A stretch of 64,000 nt of DNA from Brachionus manjavacas (lineage: Eukaryota; Rotifera; Eurotatoria; Ploima; Brachionidae). The stretch covers positions 11,050,501-11,114,500 of the forward strand of contig JAHQIY010000001.1 of assembly GCA_019054805.1 (NCBI GenBank). The letters are read 5' to 3'. The translations under genes and the position numbers were made by a program. Each line of letters starts with the position of its first letter. Positions within the stretch are counted from its first letter, which is position 1. Below are positions 13,901 through 25,984 of the stretch, piece by piece. Under the pieces are notes generated by a model that searched no databases, was not told the origin of the DNA, and worked only from the letters and a program-made list of their open reading frames with translations.

Positions 13901-14419
13901 AATTGATACGAATCGGTCAATTGCCTGTTGGTTTTGGTACTTACACTTTGAGAAATAAAATTCATTTTTAATTTTTAAATCTTTTAAAAGAGGTCTTCGG
14001 TGTGGTGGCATCTATCAGTCAGCCTTTAGAAATTGGCAATATAGATGAATACTACATTAGCTCTTACCATACTGGTTATTGTTTTGTTAGTATTTTAAAT
14101 TTTATAACTATCTTGGATATATTTTTTTAACTTTTTCAATTTTTACTAGATTCCTTCTGATGACCTGGATTTTGCTAAACAGTTATTTGCTCAAAAAGAT
14201 GCAAAATTTGTGACATCGATCAAAACTTGCTTTGTGGAGGTAAAAGTCAACTCTTTTTTGAATGGAATCGATTCAGAAGAGGAAATCAATAATTTGACAA
14301 GTCAAGAAAATTATTTTGAAACCCGATTTCCGGATCAAATTGAGTCTTGTGAAAATGGCAACCGTACCATAGACGAATCATTGAGTGAATTAGACAAAAT
14401 TGAAAATGGAATTGTTTAA
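10953..14419 (+). CDS. CASTOR1: CASTOR-family cytosolic arginine sensor (GATSL)
   Basis: Eight exons: 10953-11145, 11195-11379, 11477-11657, 11713-11848, 13721-13807, 13857-13936, 13991-14085, 14150-14419. Phases close to give 408 residues; human CASTOR1 is about 329, the excess being mostly an acidic C-terminal tail. CASTOR proteins bind GATOR2 in the cytosol and inhibit mTORC1 until arginine releases them. The N-terminus (E-L-R-L-L-D-Y, then KCSFFSFTETNDDYSIVVD) and the second ACT half (LPVGFEVFGVV, EYYISSY) follow CASTOR closely. The YQxD motif, known in CASTOR1 as a GATOR2 contact, is present as Y120-Q121-C-D123, and the serine equivalent to S111 is S113. The position matching arginine-pocket D304 reads as G316. 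Intron 4 (11849-13720) is 1.87 kb and holds no gene I can see; the other introns are about 50-100 bases. An AATAAA lies at about 14518. CASTOR1 and CASTOR2 cannot be told apart, so the symbol is family-level. Confidence 0.9.
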
Positions 14420-17400
14420 GACGGTGGCTCATGCTCAGGGAATGGCTTAATTGATTTTTTTTTAGTTGTATTACATCTTTACTAATCTATTTTATTTAAC
14501 AACTACACAGTAGAGTAAAATAAACAATGGTATCTAAGGTACCTGAGATCAGTTTATTTACCTTTAACACTTTTTTCTTAAGTATTAATCGATGCTGAAT
14601 ATTGCTACACTTTAGTATGAAATGTCTAGAATTAGTATTTTTTTTTAATTTTTATTACACTTAAATTTTGAGGAATTTTATATCTTTTTTTTATCATTTT
14701 TTTTTTGCCAAGAAGAGTTATTTTAAAAATCGATCCAATTCTATGCAAAAATTTGCAATCAGGATATGGTGCGATTTGTTTTTTTTTGTAATTACGAAAG
14801 AGTCTTTTTCAAAGTTAATATTTATTTGTATTTTTGTCCAATTTATTGCTCAATGTAAACTCGTAATTTAATGCTTTTTACTAAATTTAACTTCTACTTT
14901 CATTTAAATATTTTAAGAATAAATATTTTCTAAAATTTGGTTTTTAAAATTATACTAAAAAAATCAACTAGAATCAAAAGAAAATTAATATTTTATTTGA
15001 ATCAAATTAACTTTAATAAATTAATCATTAATGACCATTAATCTTTTCTAAATTACTAAAATACATTGATTATAAAAATTATGTTTACTAATCCAATAAA
15101 CATTTATAAAGATAAATATTTGATTTTCGACCAGAGTTGGACTAAATACTTAGTAGACCAATGTTATAATTTTTCAAAACAATAAAACTCTAATAAAATT
15201 TTATTTCGAATTTATTTAGTTAAGTGTTATTTAATTTAGAATTTATTTATCTTTTCAAATTAATTAAATTTTTTATTTATTCTAAAACAATCAATCAATT
15301 TCTGTGTTTAAAATTTACCTCATTAATTTTTAATTAAAAGAATTTTTTGTAGTTGAAAAAATTCTGCTTTAAGGTGAAATAAAAGCTGATTCTAATGATG
15401 CCAAAAATAATTCATACCAGAGGATATTCTGAGTTTAAATATTTGGTAAAAATAATAATTCACCTAGGGCTCAGTTTTATTACTGAATTGATTTTGGAAT
15501 TAAGAATAAAAATTGGCATTAAAATTCAGAATGACCCATTCTTTATAAAATGCTAATGGTTTCTTGAAACCATATACTCAATTTTAATTCAGGTAAAAAC
15601 CAGTTATATGATATGCTTTTAGATGGCCCAAAATAATAAAGCCCAAAACTTAACACCAAGGAAATTTTTTTTGGTAAAATTAGATACTAGATGAAATTGT
15701 GGGAATTAGTCATATTTAAAGAATTTTCGATAATTTTTGTAGATATTTAATGAGAAATACGTAAAAAAATTAGCGTTAGGTAAAACACGTATATGTTATT
15801 TGAAGAATAAAAAGTTAATTTGTCAATCTTATAAACTGAAAAATTAGCTGAATTATTTTTAAAAGTAAAAAAAGAATTAAACACCCTAGATGTTAATACA
15901 ATTGAACTATTAGCACTCTTTAGATGAGATTATCGTATCTAAATAATGTTTTCTTACTTAAGATATCTGTTGGTGATAGACAAGTCTTAGATTAAGATAG
16001 GATTTTAAAATGGTCTGTTTGAAATTATATAAACTTTTCGATTTAATCATTATAATAAAATGGTAGTTGAAGTATGTGAATTTTTTTTCTTGGCTTTAGT
16101 TTTCGATTTAATTCTAAAATCGGTCATTTTATATTATCTTTTATTATTTTGACAATTTTATTTTTATTTAAAAAAAAGTAAAATTTGAGTAATTTTATTA
16201 TTATTTCTTTCGAAAAAATTTTGTTCTATCTAGAAACATTTTAAATTAATAAAATAAACTGATAGAAATAAAAATATAATAGTTTATTTTAGTTTATTAA
16301 GAACTCGGACCAAAATTTGAAATTACTCAGTAATTACTTTATTTTCGAGTATTTTTAATAACAAAAATTTTCATATATTTAGAACTTTTTAACATTTCAT
16401 CATTTTTTTTCAGAATTTATGCAATATTACCACTGTTTGGGTCTGAAAAAATCTGCAAATTCATCCTGACAATTTTGACAAAGTGACATATTTATTCAAA
16501 AATTTTCATATTTAAATGAAAAAATATTCAAAAAAATTAATTCTTTAAAATTAATGGCTAAGAGAAAAAAAACAATAGAGTTGAAATTAAGAGCTTAGTC
16601 AGGTAATAGTTGCTCATTTGGGAAACTGAAACAATTAACCCTACAAAAATGACTTTCAAATATTCAAGTATTTGGAAAAGATTCCAAATTAAAATGTTTT
16701 AAAATTTAAATTACAGAAACTTCAAACTAAGCAAATTTTAGATAGATTTTTTTTATTTTCAATAATCTTTTGCTTAAGCAAATAAATTTATTTTTTATTG
16801 ACTCAAAATTTAGGACCAAGAGATTATATAACTTGGAATTTGTTTAATAAATCTAAGAATAAAAGAATTTTAATAGACTTAAGCTTTAAAGTAACGTAAA
16901 ATTCTAATTACAAAGTTTTAGAACTCATCGGCTATAACAATTGCATAAGTCGATTAAAATAATATTCGAATAGCATCACAAAGTCTGACCGATGGCATTC
17001 ATCTTAAATCATCAGTAAATCGAAAACAAAATTATTTACAAAACGGTTAGCAAAAAAGATAAAGATTATCTTACTTAGAATCAAGTGAAACTGAGAAAAC
17101 AACTTCATTTTAGATAAGATATCTTCAATAGAAAAAATAGTATATTATCTGGTTTTATCTTGTTTAAATGGCCAAGAGTCATGAGCAATAAATGCGAAAA
17201 GCAAATTTTTGCTCTTAATGGTATTTTGAAATTTTATCAATCAATTTTTTAATTGATTTTATTTAAAATGTCTAATCGACCTTTAAATTAGTTTAAATGG
17301 TTTCATTATTTTTAAATTAATGAACTGGACAAGATTTTTTTCAACAATAAATTTAATTTTTATCTTGTTAAAATTTAAAACTAAACGATACACGTTTTTA

Positions 17401-20400
17401 AGCAAAGCATAAATTATTTCAAAATTATTTTGTTGTAATCTAATCAATTAAGTTTTTTTTTTTAAATTTAACATGAGATAATTTTGAGAGATTTTTTTTA
17501 AACTTAAAAAAGCAAATGCACCGTTTGTTTAAAAATAATTCTACTTTTATTCTCTGTTTTTGAATAATTAAAATTTTTTTTATGTGTTAAAATCAAAAGT
17601 TAGAATTTTTTATATTCATCACCACCTGGACAGTGTCAATGCTGAGCGATTTTTTGCCAAAATTTGCTTTTAGTTTTTTGTTTGCCGTGATACCATTTTG
17701 AAATTAAAAAACATCTGTTTAAAAATTAAACACTTAATTAACTAGAAAATTTAAATTTTTTATAGATTATGATAATAATTTAAAAGTTTTATGTAGACCA
17801 TTTTAAAGTTAATTTTGAGATATTTGCATAAACAAAAGCTGTTTTGTGCGGCAAAAATTCCGGGTTTAAAATAAAATTTAAATAATACTTAAATAGATCC
17901 AAAAAAATTAAAAATAATATTTTTTTTTCAACAAAGTATGCAAAAAGAGATGACAACAAAATAAATAAGCTTTAAAATCAGTAACTGAGGTTTTTTAGAA
18001 ACTTTTATTGAAATAAGAACGGATACTGATTAAGTTTCAAAAAAAAGCAACAAATTCATAAATTTATTAGTTTAAAAATTTTTTCAAATCATTGTTCTCA
18101 GTGAGCTTCTGTTCAAAACAAGTTTATATTTGCACTATATGGTACAAAAAAATATGTTTTACTAAAATCCATTGTTTATCTCAATCGGAATTTTATTTTG
18201 TTCAAGTATTTAGTCTAACACTGCCCACTAGTATTGGTGTTTATTCTTAGACACAATTTGTCATAAAAAAAACTATTCAAAAGCTAAAAAAATATCAATC
18301 AATCAGTTGGTGTTTATTATTCTAATCCGTATGATTATATTAGTCTAACTTAATGAATTTATTTATTTTAATCAATTGTGTTCAAGTGAATTGCCCGTGG
18401 TTAGATTGACACATAAAAACGGGGACATTTTGAATGTTCCAGTCAATTCTTCATAGAGTACGCTGGCTTAAACGAACATTATCTTTTAATTAAAAGGAAG
18501 TCATAAAATCCGATCAAATTACTAAAATAACATAAACATGTAAACTAATTAAATTCGAATTTTATTAATTAATTATTGAATATCCGGACGTAGTTTAACC
18601 CAATTTTAACAAAATTAATTCATTTGTTTCAGCACACGAGTCTACAACCTATCGGGAGTATTAATATCGGTTCAATGGAGTGACTTAGACTTGTTCTAGT
18701 TTTTGGATAATCTTTCTCAAATAGTGCAAAAGTAAATAAAAATTTAGACAAAAAATTTCCGCGGCTCGAAATCTAGGCTATTATGGTATTAATTGACAAT
18801 TTCGTCAAATGCCGATTTTTGTAAATAGAAAAAAAAGCTTTACTTTATTTAATTGAACAAGGTATTCTCAGTCCTCAAGTTGAAACATATTTTTTTTAAT
18901 AAAGCTTTATTAATTGATACTTTTTTTGTGAGAATTTTTTTCATCTTTTTAGTTAATTCAATTTTCATTTTTTATTGCTTATTTATTTAAAAACAATTTA
19001 AGCTAAGACCCCACACTGCTTGGAACGAAAAAAGCCTTCTTTCATCACTCTGCTTTTATTTCAGTGTATATTTTTAAAAAAATTTAAATTTAAAATTTAA
19101 CAAACTATTTATTCCAATAATAATTATTAGTATGTTATTATGAGCTATTCTACGACAAGATAATTGAGTAAACTGAATCATTATTCATGTGTATTCATTA
19201 TTGTCTTCAAGTGTCAGCATTTCTATTACTGTTGGAATACAGACTGAAAATAGACTTTTTTGTGCTGCTTAAAAAAGTTTCTCATAAATTTTTTTTTAAA
19301 TAAATTATTTTTCTCCATTGACATTTTTTTTGTACTATAGAATTAAAAAATTCTGTCTACTGTTTGTGACTATTTTTCTCAGCCATGAATAATGAAATAA
19401 ATAATATTCTTGTATTACTCAAGTTATACAAAAATTCTAGTATAACTTGAGTAATTTTGTTTTTTTTTTCTGATGATAAATGTAACATGTCATAAATTTT
19501 TCAAGCAGATAAAAATTCAAATAAAAGCCGCAATCATATGTTTCTATTGACTTGGTATCTACAAGTTGAAGTCAAGTGCTTATACTTGAATTATATAAAG
19601 CGTTTTTTGACTCGAGACTGAACTTAGAATACTGCGCATTAAAAACTAGTTAATTCATGTCAAAATTTTAAATTTCTTCTTTTTTTCTTTTAGTTTTTTA
19701 GCTAAGAATCTAAAAAAGCAAGTGATCTTGGCATAGAGTCGATTGTGTCAATCAAATTAGGACAATAATTAAACAATTTTATCATATCGTTTTTCACATC
19801 TAGCCACTTGAACCAAGTATCAAATTAAATCTCTAACTGTTAAGGTATTTTTATTTTGGCAAACAGTGTGATAATAAAGTGTGGAAATGAGAGATTTTGA
19901 GAGAGAAAAAAGCCGATGCATGGAACCAATTTGGTTAAAAGTGAAGATTAGAAAACTTGTTAGATCAGGCCATATACTGAAGCGTTTGATCATCAATTCG
20001 TTTTGAACCTCTGATTTTGGTTGTACAATCATTTTGAGTGTTTATTTAATATAAATTGATAGAAAGCAAACGAAAATATTTCCAAAAAGTCGAAATATTT
20101 CCAATTAGTTCGCAATTAAATAAACATATCCGCGGCAATTGTGTACTTAAAATTTTTTCTTTAATTAACTATTAGGCAATAAGTTAGAACCTTTAGTTTT
20201 ATTATTTAAAAAAATTTATTGTGTACAATAATTATTTTAGCTTTGAGCCATTTGACCATCAGCAGGATAGAAAAGCGTCCAAACGATTGCACAATTTTGA
20301 CAGCGTAGCTCTTCTCACCTCAAGTGCTTATCTCACTTTGAAAAACTTTTAGCGGATTTTTGTCAGCCTAAGAGCTAGATCCAACAATTGAAGAAGTTAT

Positions 20401-20774
20401 TACATTAATTTGTGTTGTTTTAAAGATCAGCACTCTTAAGAAAACACTTAAAAAATAAAAAAAAAAACATAATTTTTATATTTAAACTCGAAGAAGGATT
20501 ACGACCCAAAATTAGACTATGATTTAAAAATAAAATTTTATTTTTGTAGATTCAAATGATTCATTATTTTTTGAAGAGTAATGTTAGACTAAATGAAAAA
20601 AACTGAAATACTTAGCAGTAAATAATCGACTCTATGGCCTACAAGGGACTCTTAGCCATTAATTAAACTCTTTACGCTCCATTTTTCGAATTTTTAAATT
20701 GACATAAAAAAGAGTTTTTGTTTGATTAATTCTTGAATTTAAAAAAAAAAAAAAATTTATTTTTTTCACTTAAA
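14420..20774. other. Intergenic region, no gene seen
   Basis: 6.3 kb between the CASTOR stop and the intronless orphan. The CASTOR 3' UTR occupies its start. Short open stretches exist (for example 19820-20032 minus, 70 residues) but show no domain, splice partner or composition that marks them as genes. A perfect hairpin sits at 19414-19455. Slightly G+C-richer patches at 18400-18720 and 20230-20400 carry no recognisable feature; the latter may be upstream regulatory sequence of the gene at 20775. Confidence 0.45.
19414..19455. repeat. Perfect 16-bp inverted repeat
   Basis: ATTACTCAAGTTATAC at 19414-19429 is exactly mirrored at 19440-19455, with a ten-base spacer. It stands alone in intergenic DNA. 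A short foldback transposon remnant is possible, but no target duplication is obvious. Confidence 0.85.
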
Positions 20775-21881
20775 ATGTTCTTAACCATAGTTGGTCTTTT
20801 TTTAGTTATAACCAAATACTTAATATCGATAATGATCTTATTGATATCATTGATTACGCACCAAATACTTAAACTAATCAATGCCAGACTGAACAGAATG
20901 AAGCGTGTGTCATCTTTCCACGAGCCCGAAGTGCTCATGTTCAACGAGTCCTTTGACGCCATCCAGCTTAACTTGCGGCGCAAATCGATCAGCTCGCTGC
21001 AAGAAGACGATTTGTACACAAGCTTTGAGATGCTCAAAAACCTGAACAAACTGTACGACAATGTGCAGTACGAAAGCGAGTCCGTGGCCATGGACTCGAT
21101 GGAGATGGACAACCAGCAAGAGCTCATGGAAGTGTCCGACTTCATGGACGACAGCATTTTTAGCACAATTCTGTTTGATCAATTTAACAACAGCGACGAG
21201 GGCCTGGATCACACCGCTCTGTCCAATTCAGACAGTCAAGTATTCACTTGGCAGGACGCAAACTTGTGCCAGTCGCTCGGTCGATACGCCCACTCCAACT
21301 CGTCCATTTCGTCCATGAGCTCAACCCCGAGCTCGGTTAACACGCGCATCAAGTCCTATCGAATTTTGAAAAATTCTATCTTGTTCAATAGTGGCCAGTC
21401 GAGGAGCAAAAAATTGCGCTCGCGCACCCAAAGACTCAGGCAGACGCAAAATTTTTATCGCCGTCATCAGCGAACTTCGTCGCTAAATGCTCCTGTAGAA
21501 ATCGGTGCCAAAAATTTTCTCTCAAAAAAGTACAGACCTTCGTTCAAAGTGGAAAAATTGCTCAATGACTCGCGCGGCATGAAAAAGTACCTTGTTGACT
21601 ACGATGGCCTCATATCGCACAAAAGTCAACGACAGCGCCAAAACATCACTTCGTTGAACAATTTAAATTCGTTGTGCTACGAAAGCAACTCGTTTTTGTC
21701 CACTAGTTCCAACACTTTGACCAGCATTGATCTTGACTTGACCACTGACAAAGAACTGTGGTGCTCTAATTTGCGCGGTGCTTTGGTGTTTGAGGACAGT
21801 TTGGAGGAAAAAGAAAATCTATTCAGTGGAAATGTTCCGTCATCGAACCGATGTTCGTCGGGATACCTGAGTGATTGTTGA
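20775..21881 (+). CDS. Intronless Ser-rich orphan protein with hydrophobic N-terminus
   Basis: Single open frame of 368 residues from the first ATG (20775). I do not recognise a family. The first 40 residues are strongly hydrophobic (FLTIVGLFLVITKYL, then IMILLISLI), a possible signal anchor, and are encoded by AT-rich DNA. From M42 (ATG 20898, MKRVSSFHEPEV) the DNA becomes clearly G+C-richer with codon-like composition, so translation may really start there. The body is acidic and Ser/Asn-rich, with a MEMDNQQELMEVSDFMDD segment and a polar SNSSISSMSSTPSS tract. A basic block follows (SRSKKLRSRTQRLRQTQ), and the tail ends in SSGYLSDC. Low complexity and absence of folded-domain motifs suggest a largely disordered protein. 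No introns in a gene-rich-intron region could mean a retrocopy. A possible polyadenylation signal (AATAAA) lies at about 21994. Confidence 0.75.
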   Translation: MFLTIVGLFLVITKYLISIMILLISLITHQILKLINARLNRMKRVSSFHEPEVLMFNESFDAIQLNLRRKSISSLQEDDLYTSFEMLKNLNKLYDNVQYESESVAMDSMEMDNQQELMEVSDFMDDSIFSTILFDQFNNSDEGLDHTALSNSDSQVFTWQDANLCQSLGRYAHSNSSISSMSSTPSSVNTRIKSYRILKNSILFNSGQSRSKKLRSRTQRLRQTQNFYRRHQRTSSLNAPVEIGAKNFLSKKYRPSFKVEKLLNDSRGMKKYLVDYDGLISHKSQRQRQNITSLNNLNSLCYESNSFLSTSSNTLTSIDLDLTTDKELWCSNLRGALVFEDSLEEKENLFSGNVPSSNRCSSGYLSDC

Positions 21882-22382
21882 AAACAGTTTATTTTGTTTG
21901 AGGAATGAATCAACTTCCGTCTATTTAATTTTTACTCATTCCGTTCGCGGGATTTGGTGTATTTTTTTTGTAAATTGAACGCATTTATGCCATAATAAAA
22001 TAGGATTTAATTTTTTTGTTTATGGAAAATTTGCCAAGAGGTGTTAGTTAGTTTTTAAAAAGAAATAATTTCTTTTTTTTTTTGAAATAATGAAAACTTA
22101 AGACATCTCTTGATTTCAAAAAATTGTTTATTTTTGTTCTGAACAAATTATTTAAAATTTTTTTTTATACTAATTAAATGAGAAAATCAACCAAAATTCA
22201 AAACCGATGATTATTTTTTTTTTGAAATTGTTTTTTTTTTATTCTATCAAATGTAACTTAAAATAAATAGATAAAATAAATCGATTTATTGGCGCTAAAT
22301 TTTATTAAAATTATTTATATTTTTAGCAAAAAATTCAAGTGAAATTATTTTTTTTCGTTTTTAATAATAAATTTTGTAAAAT
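21882..22382. other. Convergent 3' region
   Basis: The 500 bases between the plus-strand orphan stop and the minus-strand repeat-protein stop. It holds only AT-rich presumptive 3' UTRs; the two genes are convergent. Confidence 0.5.
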
Positions 22383-23097
22383 TTAAAACGATTTTGTAAA
22401 TTTCATATCGATGTTTTCATTTCTAAAATATTTTTTATATTTTTTCTTTTGAACATATCGATAGGCAAAAAAGCTGACCGCAGCTAGAACCAAAGCAGAC
22501 AAGATGATCGATCCAGCTATAATAAATGGTTTATAATCGGTCTCATTTGCTTGATCGGGCTGTGTAGAACTAATCGAATCGTCTGTAAGATCAGTGAAAG
22601 TCTCGGTAAAATTGTCAGTAGAATCTGTGAAAGTGTCAGTAAAATTGTCAGTAGAATCTGTAAAAGTGTCAGTAAAATTGTCAGTAGAATCTGTGAAAGT
22701 GTCAGTAAAATTGTCAGTAGAATCAGTAAAAGTCGCACTTATATCTATAGACTGAATATCTGCAAAAACTTCCCGAGAAGATGAAATGCTGGATACAATT
22801 GTTCCACATAATAAAAATGAACCTTTTTAAATAAATATAAATTAAGTATTTGATGTTAATTGTATATTGGCCTTTGAAACTGAACCGCGATAGTTCAAAA
22901 ACTTTTAAAAAAATAAAATAACAGCCTAGTTTTTGTTGTAAGATAATGTTCGTTTTCAAAAGTTTGTAATTCGCAAGCCTTTTACAGATGTGGTTTTTAC
23001 CAAAAATTTTGATTGCTTCGGTAAAATTTTTAATCTAATACCTGTAAAAATGCCGAGATAAAGCAATGATTTTATTTGCTTAACAATAAAAGATCAT
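22383..23097 (-). CDS. Small single-pass membrane protein with NFTDTFTDSTD repeats
   Basis: The main exon is 22383-22822, entered at phase 1. It begins with a hydrophobic signal-like stretch (SFLLCGTIVSSISSS). About 45 residues of Thr/Asp/Ser-rich 11-residue repeats follow; each NFT is an N-glycosylation sequon. Then come PDQANETDYKPF, one transmembrane segment (FIIAGSIILSALVLAAVSFF) and a basic cytoplasmic tail ending MKFTKSF. This predicts a type I surface protein with a stiff glycosylated stalk. The first exon is uncertain. A 13-base exon at 23085-23097 (MIFY, donor GTTAAG) fits phase and completes a signal peptide, giving 150 residues. An ATG at 24729 with a better donor (GTAAGA at 24719) also fits phase. 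No family is recognised. A second minus-strand membrane gene lies upstream at 25985-27110. Confidence 0.6.
22594..22733. repeat. 33-base in-frame tandem repeat, about 4 copies
   Basis: Four 33-base units (22594-22725) plus a partial fifth. Units two to four are almost identical, while the first differs at two positions (CTCGG instead of GTCAG). The period is a multiple of three and encodes the 11-residue NFTDTFTDSTD unit of the minus-strand gene. Within each unit, a shorter GTCAGTA(A/G)AA motif recurs, so the array may have grown from a half-unit. Confidence 0.9.
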
Positions 23098-25984
23098 CAA
23101 GGAATCCTGCTAGTCATCTTCTAGAAGCAATCTAATACAATGAATCCAAATATTTGATTTAAAAAACTAGTGATGAAAAATATTCCGGGAATTATAAGCT
23201 TTTGAAAACGTCTTCAACTTGACAAAATTACTCGTCCCTAAAATTGGAATCTAAGCATTTTTTATCATTTTGGAGCGTATTCTGCTATTTCTAGGTAGGT
23301 TTAAAAAAAAAAATAAAAAAATATCTAAATTAATAAATTTTGACTTTAGGATTAAAAAAAAGTCAAATATTTCCACTGTTCATGCATGTCCTACAATGAG
23401 TTGAATCTAAAATAATTCTTTATCTTATCCCAAACATATATTAATTCTTCATTAATTATAAGATCAAAACGATCATTTAAAACTTTTCTAATGATTTTGA
23501 TAATTTTAAAAAATAAATACTAAACATTAATAGGGATGCAATGTCTAATAAATGATTAGCCTCTAATTTATTTAACAAAAAAAAATCAATGATTTAAATA
23601 ATTCAGGTTAAGTTAATTCAGAAATTCAAATACAAAACTTTCATATTTATCCATTCAAACTAAAATAATTTTATTTTTCAACTCAAACAAATTTCAAATT
23701 TTAAAACATAAAATTTTGTCTTTAAAAGTTTTTATAAAAAATGATTAAAACATTTTGAACCCGTTAATTTTCAATAAAAAGGCATATTCTAAAATTTTAT
23801 ATTTGAGAAAATTATTTATTAATCTTGATCTCAAACTTCAATTTGCCTTTTAAAAACAAATTTTTATTCTTTTGTCTTGTATTGTTTCGAAATAAAGATT
23901 CAATCTATTAAATCTTTTGAATTATTTCTTTTATTTTCTATTATCTTTTACTTCTAATGATTCTTTGTTTCACTCTTATATTCTTAAATTTCACTATTTT
24001 TGGTTAATATTTTTTATACTGGGTTAAAAAAAGAAGCTTTAATTTTATGCCATCCGAGATTATCCCTTATTTTGTTTAAAATGAATAAATAAAAGACGTT
24101 CATAATAGTAATGATTTATCTCTTTAAAATTAAAAAAATATTAAAACTAGATTATTGCAGATGATAGTCCAAAATTGTGGAGAACTAGTTTACTGAAAAT
24201 TTTTAAAAATTAAATAACCGGAAGTTAGATTAAAAAAATTTGCAAAAATTAAAAAAGTTAAACATTATTAATTTTTTATATAAAATTAAATATATTAAGT
24301 TATAATTTTTGTACTAATATTGAAAGAAATGTTTTTATTTGGGAATTTTTTAAAATTATACATAAAAAATTTAAAAAAACTTAAATAGTTTCAGGTGATA
24401 TAATAAAATATGTTTGAAAATTAAATCGAAATCAATTTTTGATTTCATTTAGTCCGAAAAAACAACTAAATGAAATCATTAATTAAATAAATCAGTTAAT
24501 GCATATGAATAAACAATTTTTTTAAATAAAAAAATAAATTTGGTTAAAAAAATAAAAAAAATTTAAGAAAAAATAAATAGACAAATAAAGAATTATTTAA
24601 GAAATCTTCACAAGTATGCATGCCGTAGCTTATTATTATTAAATTGAATGAATCAAAGTAGCTTCTTGACTTTTTTTTGCGTTTAAACAAAGAATTAACT
24701 ATTAATAAAACGTTCTTACATGAGGACATCGAGAGTTGTATTCTATGGTTATCTTAACTAAAAATTATTTTGTCTTTAATTATATTTACCTGAAGAAATA
24801 TATTTTATTCATTCGTATTTTGTCTAAAAATTCACTTAATCTAAATTAAAACAAAAACTTAATTTATTAGTATTTTTTTCTAACCTTTAGCTTGAAAGAA
24901 GGACATTCCATTATGAACACATTGAACATTTCCCTTTATTATTTTAATATTTAATGATAGAAGAGGGAAGTCAAAAGCAATCGAACAAAAGAAATTTACT
25001 GAATGATAATACAAATATTTTTAAAAATAATTTAAAAAAAATCATATGTTAGATTCGAATGAATTTCGATAAAATGCTTTCTTAATTTTGATCACACTTA
25101 TTTGGCCCCAAATTGTAAATAATAATATAAGCTCAAAATTTTTCAACTGCGAAATTTAAAATTTTTTAATTTAAAAAAAACATTATTTAAAAAATATTTA
25201 TTTAAATTTCAATTAAACTAAATTAAATTGAGAAATTAAATTTTTTTAAGAATTTTGGAAATTTAAAAATATAATTTGAAATTTTCTATTTATCTAAATT
25301 CGTTAATTTGGGTCCAAAAAATTGACAAATATCACAAGCATATCTATAACAGAGTAAACTTAGTTTATGAGAATATGTAAGACTCACTACACTGTATTGA
25401 GAATTATGGGTGCCTACTTAAATATTTAAAACATATCTTTTTATAGATCTAAAATTCCCATAAAAATCAACTCTGAATTACTAATATTATTAAATTAATC
25501 ATTTAATAAAGTTAAATAATTTTTAGCTCTACTCTAAGGATTTCCCATAAAAATAAAAAAAATTACATTTTATCAAAAGAATCAATTTTGGTAGTTTCCA
25601 TAAACAAGTCATTTTAAAAATTGATGTGCGATGTGATCTTGTCTTTTTTTTTATACCTCATGCTTTTTTTAAGTCTTTTGATCATCACCAATAAAATGAT
25701 TCATTTCGCAGAAATGATAAGTTATCAAGGTTTAAATAGATAATTATAAAGCATTTAGTTAAAAATAAAATAAAATTAAATCATATAATTAAAAAAGAAT
25801 TATTTTTTTAAATAATTTAAAAGTAATAATTTATCTAAGTTTTGATTTTTACAAACAGATAAAATTAAAGTAATGTTTTAATTTTCAAAAAAAAAGCAAG
25901 CAACTATTTAATTTATTTTTGAATTGTTTGGTAATCTTTTTAAATAAAAATTTCTTCATTCCAAATTTGAACGCATCAGGTTTT
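23098..25984. other. Intergenic, no gene seen
   Basis: AT-rich sequence between two minus-strand membrane-protein genes. The only item of note is a minus-strand ATG at 24727-24729 followed after ten bases by a good GTAAGA donor, a candidate first exon for the gene ending at 22383. Confidence 0.4.

Noticed and set aside
20910..21318. Long open frames on both strands inside the intronless orphan
   Set aside because: They are shadows of the plus-strand frame, caused by its higher G+C content and codon bias; they lack starts, domains or flanking signals.
22551..22784. Plus-strand open frame with SVSKIVSRICE repeats
   Set aside because: Antisense reading of the 33-base tandem repeat. The minus frame has the signal peptide, transmembrane helix and stop, so it is the real one.
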